From Eutypella sp. D-1 (lineage: Eukaryota; Ascomycota; Sordariomycetes; Xylariales; Diatrypaceae), in contig JAJTTP010000014.1 in assembly GCA_023313575.1 (NCBI GenBank), positions 930,001 through 994,000 of the forward strand: a DNA stretch of 64,000 nt, in the 5' to 3' direction. Below the pieces are notes generated by a model. That model was not told where the DNA came from and searched no databases. It was given only the letters and a program-made list of their open reading frames with translations. Of this stretch, positions 25,801 to 38,033 are shown one piece after another. Position 1 is the stretch's first letter. Each line of letters starts with the position of its first letter. Position numbers and translations under genes: made by a program.

Positions 25801-26405
25801 GCAAGGCTTAATGGTTCCAGGTCGGATCCCAGCCTCTTGTTGGAGCCGGTGCGCGTCCTCGAAGGGCTGTTACCACCCAGGTCGGAGACAGTCTGGAAGC
25901 TGTCTCTCGGTTGTGCTTCGCCATCGGGAGTATCAAGTGCACCGGAAATTGGCTGAACGGAAGACGTAAGAGGGGCCCTATCGGATTCATAATAGTCCAC
26001 GTGAGTAGTTTCATCGTAATATGGGTTCTGAGCGGCGTACGGATGCGTAGTATTTGGAGTCGTCGGAGCCGCTCCAGGGCCAGAGCTAGTCGGCGGGTGA
26101 ATCTCCGGAGGGAGAGCAAACTGAAGAGCAGCGGCATCTATGGGTGAGCTTGCGGCACTAGTAGCACGACTGCGCTGTTGCTGTTGTTGCTGTTGGTAGA
26201 ATCCATCCCAATATGTTGCGATGTTGGGCCCGCCGGCATTTGCTACCGAGGCACTTCGATTTGCCTCCCGGGCCCCTGCTTGCTCAGCACCATCACTTTG
26301 GTCGTCATTTTGGCGTCCGAGATCTCGAAGCGGTATCCCTGGTGATGAGGGCACGGGAAGATTTTGTTGTTGGGACCAATTATTTGAGTTCGGAGGTCCA
26401 GACAT
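19828..26405 (-). CDS. cch1: Voltage-gated calcium channel pore subunit Cch1
   Basis: Four exons on the minus strand (26405-24747, 24692-20554, 20497-20408, 20347-19828) join in frame to 2135 residues, the usual size for Cch1. The first 330 residues are polar and serine-rich. Four homologous six-helix repeats follow; repeat I spans the first splice junction. Pore-loop selectivity positions read Asn692 (SANTWSD), Glu956 (SSEDWTS), Glu1429 (SQEGWVD) and Glu1717 (VGEGWNE). S4 segments of repeats II and III carry spaced arginines, while repeat IV S4 has few. An EF-hand-like stretch (DPAGTGFISKHDF) lies after repeat IV. In fungi Cch1 works with Mid1 in high-affinity calcium uptake at the plasma membrane during pheromone, ER and cold stress. 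All three introns have proper ends and restore frame. The start is the first in-frame ATG. Confidence 0.96.
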
Positions 26406-29386
26406 GGTGGTCCGGCGGACAAAGACTGATGATGATGTGTACTACGTAATGGTAGTAGGATCTCGACGCGTATTAAATGTCAGGTCGCCTGGAGTACATA
26501 TCGGCAATCGGAAATCGGCAATGAGTCGGTAGGGAACGAATATCGGACGCGGGGTGAAACTGGACGAGACTGGACCAGACTGGGACGAGAGACCTGGAGA
26601 CTAAGCGAGACTGGTGGGTAAGAACCTTGGATCGATCGTCATCAATAAGCGGTCGGGGGGGATACTCGAAAACGAAGGACAAGGCAATTTGAAGCCTGAA
26701 CGAATATGTTAAAGAGATTAACACAGCAGTTATCCAGACCACTTCTTTAACATAACATAGAATAAAATAAAATAAAATAAAACTTGAAACTTTGATTAAG
26801 TATAATGTCGAATATGTGGTATCAAAAAGAGATGACAAAATAAAAAGGGAAAAAGGGGGGGAGGGGGGCAAAGCGAGTCAATACAGTGACAATGAAGAAT
26901 GGATCCTTCGAGGAATCGATCGTATGTAGTCTACGGGTTGAACTACGTAGTTTGGTGGTTTGGCAGTTTACGGAGTAGGTAAGTTAGGTGTGTCGTCTTG
27001 TGTCGTCTTGTCGACGTGGCTTCTTGTTCTTCTTTTCCTCTTATCGTATAAAACCAAAAAGGGGATACCAAACAACTGAAAAAAAACAATTGTCTGTTGA
27101 AATCGTCTTCTAGATTCACCTGTGAAAGAAGAAGGACGAATATCTATTATGGGTTGAGGAAAAACAGTCTATGTTTGAATCAGAACGAATGCAGTATCTG
27201 AGTACTTAGATGTATCCCAAAGAAGGAGAAGAGAAAAAAAAGGGTCAATTGAAGTTGAAGGTTGAGGTTGTGAGGTTGCATTATCCCATCTATACATACC
27301 AGGCATACCTACCTGGGTAGGGCTAGGTACTTCTTGCATACATAATATACCTACATAATGTTTAAGTACCTAGATATATGTAGGTAAGTACCCCAAGCAT
27401 ACATAAAGGATGCGACACACCTTACCTGCCAGCCTACCACCCACCCATCACCCATCGCCCACCACCCATTGCCAAACCATCCATGGATAATCCCGAGGTC
27501 TATACATAGTAACTACACACTGGTAGATGGGGACCTACGAATCCGGATTGGCAGATTGGAGGCCCCCAGCAGTCTGCAGTCCCAGCTAGTGTAGTTAAAT
27601 GCAAGTACTTACTCCGTACTTCGTACCTGGGCAAGCTTACAAGTCCTTACCAGGTTCTAACGCCAGGGGCATATTCACACTAGACCACTAGACTATCAGA
27701 CTATGTACATACAACCTACAGCAAGTAACCAAGCAAAACCTTGGAACAGTTTAGGGCTAGAACTGGCGAAAAGTTGCCAAGTTATGCAACTAGCAGTAGC
27801 TACCTAAGTTGGAACTATCTATCGATATAGTGCTGTCGGAGCTGAAGTAGGTACTTACGTTAGGTACCTACGTCCAGGTATGCATGGATTCATGGATGTC
27901 AGCATATATGTACTTCTCCAGGTACGGAGTAAGGAAGTTGTCCAGACAGATGTCAGCAGGATATTACGCTGTCACGGCTGTTGAGATACCTACCTAGACC
28001 TAAGTAGGTACGTACCCAGCAGACACAGGTACACCTAATGCATCAACCTAAGATACCTAGGTATGTATTTAGGTACGTAATCCACATGAGAAGTTACATA
28101 ACTCATATACCTACCTACATACGTGGAGGTAACATCCCGCTTATCCTTATAGCTCCCGAGGTCCGCTGATGATAAGATCATAGCCATCGATAGCAAACTT
28201 TCGAATATATATATATCTCGTAGCAATGTCCTCACTAGATTGAAGGTGATGATCTTATGAGGTTTCCAAGGTTTCCTCCCCTAACCATTGAAAATAGAAC
28301 TACGTACCAAAGTATAACAGGGTTTAAGGGGCTCAGCCTCTTTGGCGTGGCTGCTCAGTCTAGATAGTCGGTCCTACCTCCTAATCTCAACTATCTACCC
28401 AACTATCTAGCTCAGGTACCGCCGGCAAAGAGCATGCAGCAGCTATCCACCATGCCGGGTTTGTCCGTTGCTGTCTTCTCGCATTAATGTTCGGAAGGAT
28501 TGTACGATAATAAATATATATCTCATGTGTATTGGGGAATTCCTGGCCTTTAGGTCTATCTCCTTACATAGCATCATGAACGTTGGCATACTCGGTGTGG
28601 CGTTTGTGGCTCGTTTAACTCAAGGTACATTGTGCAATAAATAGTATGTGGTGCTATTCCGTACTACGCGCATAACAACTCCGTATATATGCATGAAGAG
28701 GGGACTTAAGTATACACTTAGATACGCGTATGCAGATATGGACTTGTATGTACAATTAGGTACATCTCTGGATAGAGTTTTAAGTGGAATGAAGTGGGAC
28801 TGTCTGTCGCGTAAATGCAGGCAATCCCAATCCCAATCGCGCTCCATCCCCCCAAAAACCCCGAAATTCCCCATTCTTACATACCCTTGCCCGCCCTGGA
28901 CATAACTTAGCTTTGTACCCATCCCAAGCCATCCCGTGTCAATGTCATCTCCAGATTCTAGCAAAACGGCACATTCAACCTCACAATCAACTCCTGACAG
29001 TCCATCTCATATCCAGCTTACATGCTCACCTGAAGATTTGACTTCACTCTAGATAGGGATTTTTTTTCTTATTCCCTATGCCCAACTAATGACATTTCCA
29101 TCGTAGCCTTGCAGCTTCTTCCCACTAGTACTACTACCATCACCACCACCGCCACTATCACCACCATAGCCGTTTACCAAACCCCATCACCAAATCGATC
29201 CTAAACTACCCTGCGTTTGTCAACACCGCATCGCATCGCAACCAAAAAAAAAAAAAAACGACTGGGCTTAGCTGGGTCGCATGCTCACTTTTAAGTGCCA
29301 GCGCTAATACCCGAGTCCTTTTGCCGCCCCTCCACACATTTCCTCAGCAAACTCTCAAACCCTCCCTACGGACGGACGGACAAACT
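26406..29386. other. Divergent upstream region of cch1 and PHD gene, rich in TAGGTA words
   Basis: No coding frame is supported. From about 27295 to 28130 the words TAGGTA and TACCTA recur densely on both strands, often as the palindrome TAGGTACCTA or close forms. Otherwise AT-rich, with (AAAAT)n near 26760-26780. It should hold the promoters of both flanking genes. Confidence 0.6.
27295..28130. repeat. Dense cluster of TAGGTA/TACCTA words
   Basis: More than a dozen copies of the hexamer or its complement occur in about 800 bases, irregularly spaced and in both orientations, several fused into GGTACC palindromes. This is not a tandem array. Similar words are scattered in the other intergenic regions (for example 63130-63170 and 63845-63915) and rare in the coding exons. 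Confidence 0.7.
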
Positions 29387-32195
29387 ATGGTGTCATCGCG
29401 AAAGCGCGCCAGGCGCGACGTCGAACCTGAAGAACCAGCCCAATCACCAAATGCCCCTGCTGAGCCATCGCCCCTGCAGCGCGTTAGAGATACCTGGCAA
29501 TTTGCGAATCTATTCCAATGGATTTACCTATTCGGCAAGGTTGTCAAAATAGACGAGAGCATCGGCATAGAGGTAAGCAAGAGGTTGTCTTCTTTTTCTT
29601 TTTAGCTAGCGCCGGGTGTCCTCTTGCTATGTTATATATCTTTGAGAGAGAGGGGGGAGGAGGGGGGGAAGAGGTTCTTGGTACGCGTCGGCCTTCTCCT
29701 GAAACTAATATTTGAATACCCCTCTAGGACTTAGAAATGGAGTGCTTGAAGCCGCAGTCTCCCGTCCTCTCGAACATCGGTCTCTCCCTGCTCAAGTTCG
29801 TTTCGTCGCATCGTGGCCTTACGTATGTGCTCTCTCTACAACCCCCCCCCCCTTTTTGGCACACCAGCTTGAGAAAAAAAACTCCGAAGCATCAAGATTT
29901 TCTACTCCAGATAGTTAACACGGGCATATCAGTCCTGAGTTGTTTGATGAGTACACACGCCGTCAATATGTCGCGAAGGCGCCCGAGCGCAATCCATTCG
30001 GGACCGACGAGGTACCCATCAGCTTCAACGAGTTTGATATCTTCACCAAGGTGCGCGCAGCTCATGCTCACTTCCCCATGTTCGTGACCGCCTTCTGACA
30101 ATCCTTGCGCAGCTCCGAGTTCTTCAACAACTTACACAATGGGTCATGGCACATCCTGAGCGTATTCGTGAGAAAATGGACGAGCAGCGACCAACAGACC
30201 AAACAGAATGGGTATAAAGAAATCCCTCGTTAATGTTACGTATTACCCTGTGTAGCTTGCTAACTCGATGTTCAGAGAATAGAGCCGGCCGGCTGGGATG
30301 AAGAAGATCGGACCTACTACATTCTTGATGACAATCGCATCTATCGTTTGACTGAAGCGCCGCCCCCTCCAGTCCAGTGGAAGCCTAAGAAGAACAGCAA
30401 GAAGGCCAAAGCTGCTGCGAGGGCCGCTAAAAGACGTCGGGTCTCCGAGTCTACCGCACAAGGCACTGACGGCGCCGACGACAAACCACAGCCGGGAACC
30501 GAAAACGCAACCGAGCCTGCAGATGATGGTCTTGGTGGCGCAAAATGGGAATGTATTGCCACAAATCTCGACGAAGTGAGGGCTTTTCTCGCCACTATCA
30601 AAAAGAGCCGAGATGAAAACGAAAAGGTCCTTAGAGAGACCATTGAGGAACATCTTTTGCCTCTCTTGGAGAAGCAGGAGGAATCCCGGAAGCGCAAGGC
30701 GTTGCAGAGAGAGAAAGAGCTGCTTAGCCTCCAGAAGATGGCTAACGCCAAGCGATCCAGCCGCCTTGCCAACAAGGCCGAGAACCAGCGTGCAGAGGCA
30801 CAGGCTCGAGAGGAGGAACAAAAGCGCCGTGCTGAAGAGATCGCTGCGCGGAAAGAAGAGCAGAAGCGCCTGAAGATGGAGAAAGAACGCGACAACCGAC
30901 TGATGTCACGAGAGGTGCGACTGAAGGAACGTGAAGTACGACGACTACAGCATGAGGAGGAGCTAGCCCAGCTCTCCGAGGACAGTAGAAAACCGGGTAC
31001 TTCCAATGGTCGCCTGTCGGAAAGACGCCTCAAGGCAGAGATCGAGAAGAACAAGCTCGCACTCAAGGAACTTGAGGAAGAGGATGATTGGATCTTCGAC
31101 TGCATTTGTGGTGCCTACGGCCAAGTAGACGATGGGTCCCACAGCGTAGCCTGTGAACGATGCAATGTCTGGCAGCATAGCAAATGTCTTGGCGTTAGTG
31201 AACAGGATGCGGAACGGGACGACTTCGAATTTATTTGCAACACTTGTCAGCGCAAACAGTCCCAGGAGACAACAACCATTCCAGACTCCGACCAACCCAA
31301 GGACAGCTATCAGGATGGTAACCCGCTGTCGGCATCAGACCCTCGTCTTGTTGTGGAAATCCCATCCAAACTTGCCGGGAAGCCAAACCTTTCTCCTCAG
31401 GTCGTCGACGGCTCCCAATCTCATGCGACTATACCCTTACCAGCTTCGTCGAATATTCCTGTTAAGCCTGCCGGCCAGACGAGTGTTCTGCCACCGCCGT
31501 CGCCTTATGGCAACAACGAGGCACCGCACCCATTCTCCTCCCCCCACCCTCAGTTGTCGCCTCCCAACCAGTCACCGACCAAGTCTCGAGCATATTCAAC
31601 TCTGACAAATCCATCCTCACCCGGTTCAGGAGACCGAACGACAGGAAAGCCCAGCCTGCCACCAAAGGGAATCTTCCATACCTCACCAAGTGCCGGTGGT
31701 TCCGCTCAAGTAAGCCCTTTAAACAGCCTACCTCCCCATGCTGAAGCTCCGGTACCCACCATTGCCGCCAGGTCTGATTCGCCATTGAAGCAGACGTCGG
31801 AAGCAGCAAATACCAAAAAGCCCGTGCTCTCGACTCCATCTGTATCGTTCTCCGCCACCAGACCAGCAGGCAGTGGTGCCGACACCCAGTCGGGTGGAGT
31901 CACCACTCCTCAGCTCAAGCCGACGCAGGCGGGATCGGAGGTGGCCACGACGCCGACTCTCGCACCAGTGCAGAATGGCATTTCGCATGGGATCTCGCCG
32001 ATGAAAAGGTCGCCGTCCAATTCCCAAGGCAATGGTACCAGCTCGACCCCGACCCCTGCTATTCTACCACCCGTAACCGCTCTATCCCCGTCCCCCTCAC
32101 ACCAGAATCTGACGTCGCCGATCAAGCCCTCTGATCCTCTACGTCCAGGCTCGCAGCAATCGAGTGGTGTTGCTGCAGATGGGCGATTCGGATGA
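29387..32195 (+). CDS. PHD-finger chromatin protein with DDT/WHIM-like N-terminal part
   Basis: Five exons (29387-29572, 29728-29822, 29933-30050, 30113-30211, 30276-32195) give 805 residues. The N-terminal 190 residues (DTWQFANLFQWIYLFG ... EEDRTYYILDDNRIYR) resemble the DDT/WHIM-type helical modules of ISWI-associated proteins. A basic patch (KKNSKKAKAAARAAKRRR) follows, then a charged coiled-coil at about 270-435. A canonical C4HC3 PHD finger lies at about 442-493 (CICG, CERCNVWQHSKC, CNTC), which in this fold reads histone H3 tails. The last 300 residues are Pro/Ser-rich and probably disordered. The family role is chromatin remodelling or transcription in the nucleus; the exact complex is not shown by the sequence. 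The start is the first in-frame ATG. Confidence 0.88.
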
Positions 32196-32990
32196 GAGTA
32201 ATCGATCTTTCCAGGAAACACGTCACCATTCGGTACAATCTCGGGCTCTTTTCGCAATCAATGATCGTCATCGGCTCTCATGTCTCTGTTTTTCTCGCGC
32301 AGAAACGGAGTCTCTCCAGGTTGGCATGGCGATTTCACCCAAGGGTGCCGCGTCTGCTCGAGGCAAATAGCGGGGAAATTAGCACGAAAAGTAAAGTGCT
32401 AGGCTTAGATAGATAGACTGAATGATCTGTCATCTTTCTGCCCGGATGACAAAATTCAAGAGAGAGACGCCTCGCATATCTGATATAAAGGCTTTCAGAC
32501 AATGCGTGATAGAGAGCAACGCCTAGGTGGCGCATTCTAGGGTTTTAGACCATCAAGATAGTTAAGGAATACTATTTTACATGCGCCTTGTCTTCTACGT
32601 GCTTACTAGTCTTTTTCTTTTTTTAGTTTCTAATGGTGGCTGATAATGATTGATGCCGATACAACCAAAACTCCACCTGAGCTTGCTTGTAGTAGCAGAA
32701 AAGTCGATCACGTAGTATACCCCCGAAGCCACATCATGGGGATCTCGAGTTGTCAGTCGATCGCCAAAATACATCTCCATGTGAATAACCCCCCCCCCCT
32801 CCTCCCTTGTCGCGATGGCAGGTGTATGCGTGCACATCACATACTCGTCTACATCCTATCCAATTCCAAAGCATTGATGCCCAATGCCGTCGTAGACGAG
32901 GAAAACTGCTCTATAGCAGCATGCATAGAACGAGTGTGGCTCTCGGGGGTTGTTTCTTGTCTACGTACCAACGACCCTCCCGTGCGTGGC

Positions 32991-33010
32991 GTGTCGTGTC
33001 GTGTCGTGTC
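32991..33010. repeat. (GTGTC)n short tandem repeat
   Basis: Four exact five-base units in non-coding DNA downstream of the PHD gene. Confidence 0.85.
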
Positions 33011-35637
33011 GGGCATCGAAGAAATGAATGAATGCGAGCTGTCATATTTAAGGATTATGGGCAGGTTTCACTCCACCTACCGATTTTATTAAGCAGGTAT
33101 TTGCGACGGGGAGAGGAAACTTTCAGAAAGAGGTAACCCGAGACCGGGATCGTTGTACCTGGACCTGACTGACTTACATGCCGCCGTCTCATACACACGA
33201 CACGAGGCACCAAGCAACCAAGCAACCAAGCAGTAATTCGGGGACAAACAATGATACCTAATAAATGAAACCCAATAACTACAATAATAGGAAAAATAGA
33301 AATAATAGAAATGATAATAAAGGGATAGGAACAAGCGGAACCATCATCCATGGTCAGGCATTACTTACCCGTTACCCGTCCGAACCGCAACCACAATTTG
33401 CCCCTTCTTCATGCGAACTCCTGGTCCGCGCGCTGAGACATGCCTTCCGTTACCGCCGCCGTGGCGGGCTCGCTAGCTTACTAGTTCGTTCCTAGACGTA
33501 CGTACAGTAGAATGTGCATTAGCGCCAGCGTGGGATAGGTAAGCCTGGGTCAGGTACCTTAACTATGGAAGGCGTGGGTGCGTTGTATGATATAGGCATG
33601 TTCGGGACAGCGCTGAAGAATTGTCCCTTATGGATGGATGGATGGATGCTACTCGAGTTGGAAATCAGCCACACGATCATATACCTACTACTACACCTGT
33701 CCACGACACCCGATCGACTGGGCGGGGCTCCTGGGAGCGCAGAAAACAGCGATAGGGCAACTTAGACTACGGGGCCCGTTTACAAGGTATACTATAGGCT
33801 GCGTTAAGGAGGACTGACTGCGCTGCAAAGTCTACATGCATCCACGCTGGAGGCAGCGTGCTAGATCTAGCCTGTGCAAACTACAGCACTTTTTTTTTGC
33901 TTTGCTTGAGAATCGCGTCGGGGGACGCGAGACAACGAAACCCACACGCTGCTCTTTCGAAAGAAGGAATGTCCGAACTAGTCTTTCCTTTCGTTATAGC
34001 GAGATTAGACTTTGGCGGGGGTCTTTTTTTTTTTTTTTTCATTCAACCCCAATTCATCATTGAACCCCCCTATCCTTGTCTTCCCCCCTCTCCCCCCCAA
34101 ATCCAGGGAGTCGTCAGCTTAAGAAGAAAGAGAGTATGAGAGAGCGAGCAAGAAGAGAAAGACATTCCTCGAGAAGCGCCGAGCATATGATGGCTTCATC
34201 AAAGACCGGACCGGGAAAATCGATTCCAAAGAGACGAAAGAAGGAGACGCTGCACCAACAAAATAAGAAGGTCCCTTTGAACTCGGCCAGGTATAAAAAC
34301 TTGTAATAGGCCCCGTGGTGGGTACTTATATAAGGCAGGGTATGCAACCATGAAGGGCTAAAAATAATAATAATAATAATAAGGGCCAGCGCAGACCAAT
34401 GCGAAGCTTTCTACAACATTCATTGGAGAATTGAGCAAGGAGAAAAGAAGGAAGAAGAAATCCCTCTGAAGAGAAAACTACATACATCGTGGGTTAAGCG
34501 CATGGCATACCTACTTACCTACCAATGCCTAATCTACATACTCCATTCCCCCCTATCTTCTAGTTACATAAGCCCTGGGCCCTGGGGCTTCTACGATGTA
34601 CTACTAATAATAGTCAAGGCCCTCTCTCTCTCTCTCTACTGACGTTCAAACAGCCACGCGCTAATGCACGTATCCGTCGCATCGACAGGGATGCTGCGGC
34701 AAACAGGTCTACAGCCAAGCATCAGAAAGGGGTTAGCGCCAACAGCCATGACCGCATACGATTGCATCGCATCTTCGCACTTTTTATCGGTGCAGATTGC
34801 AGATTAGCGGACAGGGCTGAAGACCTACCAACCGGGAAGGAAGGGGGGGGAGGGGGTGAGAGAGAGAGAAGTCCACCACCTGGATACCTACGTGGGCAGT
34901 GGGCACCTCTACATCATAATATTAGACTCATCTACTATGGTCATTTTGCCTACATCCGCCCAATCACCATCAATTCGAGGCATATGGATTTTCTAATTTC
35001 ACCACGAGACCCGCCCGGGGGTGCTGATGGATTACCCTATCCAAAATGTGTGCGACATTCGACAGAGACTGATATAACAGATATGGCCCGGTGGGCCGTC
35101 AACCGGCCAGTCCAGTCGGGATAGCCCTATCATCATAATCCTTGAAAAGACAAAAAAAAAGGCAGGAGAAGCTGTTGGTTAGCTGCTAATCTTCGCTTGT
35201 GACATGACCAAATCTGCAAGTAGGGACCTGCACATTCTTATTAGGGCCCCCGGCAGCAGAGACGTCAAAGGAATGCGGTTAGGGTGGAGCCCAAGGGCAA
35301 GCCACACACAGGTCGATTATGTCGACTACTTACACGTTTTCGGCGTCTAGGAATCAGCATTCCAAAGACAGACCCAAGCCCACTACCAAGCCAACAGCCA
35401 GGCCCAGCGCCCAGGGGTCCCACCCGAGCCCAACACTCGGTACCTCTGGAAACTCGCAACGATCCGATCGGTACTGTGGAAACGAGTGAGTGGTGCGGCT
35501 CCCCAAGGCCGCCCCCGTCGCTCCCGTCGCCATGCAATTCTGGAAAGAGCCTCTCTGGACCTTTGGTTGGCTCCCCCGGATGTTGCATCGGATTTATTAT
35601 GGGGTGCATCGTACGTCGGGCTATTGCGCGAACCCAT

Positions 35638-36369
35638 TCACCATCGTGCCGAACTCTTGGTCCACCCTATGCTGCAGAATTGGGATGTATGCTTATTTTT
35701 CGGGTGGAGCACGTTTGCAAGGCCTATCACGTTCTGTAGGTATGTCTTGCCCGTCCGTTTTAGCGGCCAATAGTCGGCAGCCAGGGCCAGAGACATCAAA
35801 TCTTGCTTTTCCTCATGAGTGGCAGTCATACTTACATGCGCTGCTTGTCTGCTTCTGAGGCAGACATTAATACCTGTCTGTCGACTAAAGGGAGCTCTTT
35901 TCAACCGTGCCAGCTTCCAGCGAACAGCAGCCGGCACCGTAGCGTGGTGCAATGTATGCGGCCGGAATGCTCCGTGCTCGGTAAAGAAGTACAGAACCCT
36001 GAACACGGTTGGTGGGAGGGTGTTCTCCGTCGCAAGTAAATCAGGGTACGTATCTACCGGTATGCATGTGTGGCATGCTGCTTCTGAAGTGGTAGCGTTT
36101 TTTTTCTCCCCTTCCTCTCGCCTCGCGCCTGGGTGACTTTCCGAATGCGGTAGTGCACCCATATGCGGCTGGCAAAGAGCCGCCGCAAATGTGAGAAATA
36201 GCAGAAAGATCGTACAAATAACTGCATCTCCAAGAATTTTCTTTATGGGACGTTGGTAGGAGACCTTTTTTTCTTTCTTTCTTCTTGTTGCCGTGTGGTC
36301 GATGTTAGGCCCCAGGACAAAGAACGCAGCCAACCAGCGTGTGATACTGCCATCTACCGCCCATCCCAT
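35638..36369 (-). CDS. Doubtful hypothetical protein
   Basis: An uninterrupted ATG-started frame of 243 residues, the longest in this gene-poor stretch. It has one hydrophobic segment (about residues 48-63, DAVICTIFLLFLTFAAALC) after a lysine-rich section, then a polar part with no motif I recognise. Codon use is not clearly biased towards G or C at third positions, unlike the certain genes, and overlapping frames on the other strand are also open. It may be a chance frame. It is listed because a single-pass membrane or secreted orphan protein cannot be excluded. Confidence 0.2.
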   Translation of the reverse strand: MGWAVDGSITRWLAAFFVLGPNIDHTATRRKKEKKVSYQRPIKKILGDAVICTIFLLFLTFAAALCQPHMGALPHSESHPGARREEGEKKNATTSEAACHTCIPVDTYPDLLATENTLPPTVFRVLYFFTEHGAFRPHTLHHATVPAAVRWKLARLKRAPFSRQTGINVCLRSRQAAHVSMTATHEEKQDLMSLALAADYWPLKRTGKTYLQNVIGLANVLHPKNKHTSQFCSIGWTKSSARW

Positions 36370-38033
36370 CTCCCACTAACACGTGCCACAAGATCCGATC
36401 GAGGTATTCACTGGCACAGCTCTGAATCTATACGATCCCAGTCAAGAGTAACATCATATGGATATCCGAATATTACATTCCCTATATCCAACAGTCCGGT
36501 CCTCGGGATCAATATCCAACATCGCGGCTACCCGGTGGATCGTGGTCGTCTCGTAGCACATCATCTTCGTGGGAACGTCTGTTGTTCTATTTCAGCTGAT
36601 GCCCTTGGAGAGGAGGCAGGGGACAAAGAATACGGGAGAAGGCTCCTGCAGCCTGTAGATTGGGGTTGCTGCATCCACCACCCACCATCCACCACCATCA
36701 TCAGTAGCTGTGCATATACATCAGCATCCAATTACGGACAGGGGGTGTGTACTCATCAGAACTCATCAGAACTTCGATACCTGCATTGATCCAATAGCAC
36801 AGTTGGGTCGTGAGCAGGGGACATCCCAACTCCTATGCTTCTGTATCGACGGACACCCAATTGCCAGATCTGGTCGCTGGCTACCCGATAAGTGTACAGA
36901 CTCTCGAAGTGCTGTTGTGGTTGCGAAGATTGTAGTTGCCAGTTGTTACACAGTTTATTGCCTGTCACCGATTGGCAGTGTTCTCCCATATCAGGTTGGT
37001 TCCCATGCCCTTCTTGCATCTCACATGACCACCTCTACGCTGCACGCCCCCTTTGGTTCACCTACCTTGCATTGGTTAAACAGATCTTGTCCTATCCTGT
37101 TGGAAGAAAGACTGTCTAGCCACTGGCAGTCCTCACCGGATACCAATAACCCCGATGCTGTTCCCTTCACTACCCCCATGCTGCTGCTGCTGCTGCCGCC
37201 GCTGCCTCCAGCGTGCAACACAGGCGTTTAGCATAACGAGGCACAGCAAGGAAAACCACACCACAGCCCGGCAAGGATACATAGGAGAGCCGGGTGGCCA
37301 ACACCATCCAATGCGCGTGCACTAGGGAAACTTACTTGCTGACTGCTAAGAATATAGTTGAGAGGGAGCACACTTTTCTGACGCATCCCGGAAATTACTT
37401 AGCAGGTCCTCGTAGCGCCTTCAGAATTCTACAGAATTAATATACATCGGAGTCCAAGACGAGAATCCTGTCTTTACAAAAAGATCATCCACTTCTAATC
37501 GTTCCTCTTCCGACCCGTACGCCATTAGTGCCACCCGAGCGATCACACCGCGATAAGGGGAAGGGCGGGCTGAGAAGTGAGATTAGGAGTCAGACAGAAG
37601 TCTCGGTGGGAGCGATCAGAGACACGATCTTGCTGAGCCCGCGTCACCGCCCGCTGCCGTAGCGGGAAATCGGACCCGCCGTTTCCAGACCACCTGCGTC
37701 CCAGCCTTCCAAGAACAGAAGCCCCGTCCCCGGCTTCCATCCGAAAGGACCATTGTGCCCGGAGTCGGAACCTCAGAGAGTGTGTATCACTTGCATTAGA
37801 CTACTTTCCCCACCGCCGCGTCGCGGAGAGTCACTTGTGTGCCTAATCTGGACAGGTGCTGCTTCTCATCCGTCTGTGCTTCTCTCTCTACCTCCTGCTT
37901 CTGCAGTAAAGGAGCAAAGAATTACATACTTATTAAAAGACATAGCTGCAGAAACTTTTTGTCTGCACTGCCCTTTGAACATAACGTGATACCAACAACA
38001 GGTCGACCCCCTGGTCCCTTTTTCTTCGCATTT

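Larger units (their letters stand above)
32196..38033. other. Long intergenic region, no firmly supported gene
   Basis: Nearly 5.8 kb between two genes on the same strand. It contains a GTGTC tandem run at 32991-33010, a T run near 34023-34039, a TAA-type run near 34363-34381, a TC tract near 34623-34638 and pyrimidine-rich DNA before the HMG gene. A 243-residue minus-strand frame at 35638-36369 is listed separately as doubtful. No transposase, rRNA or tRNA signature was recognised. Confidence 0.5.

Noticed and set aside
36253..37231. Overlapping plus-strand frames of 173-178 residues
   Set aside because: Compositionally like translated non-coding DNA, with no motif or plausible splicing.
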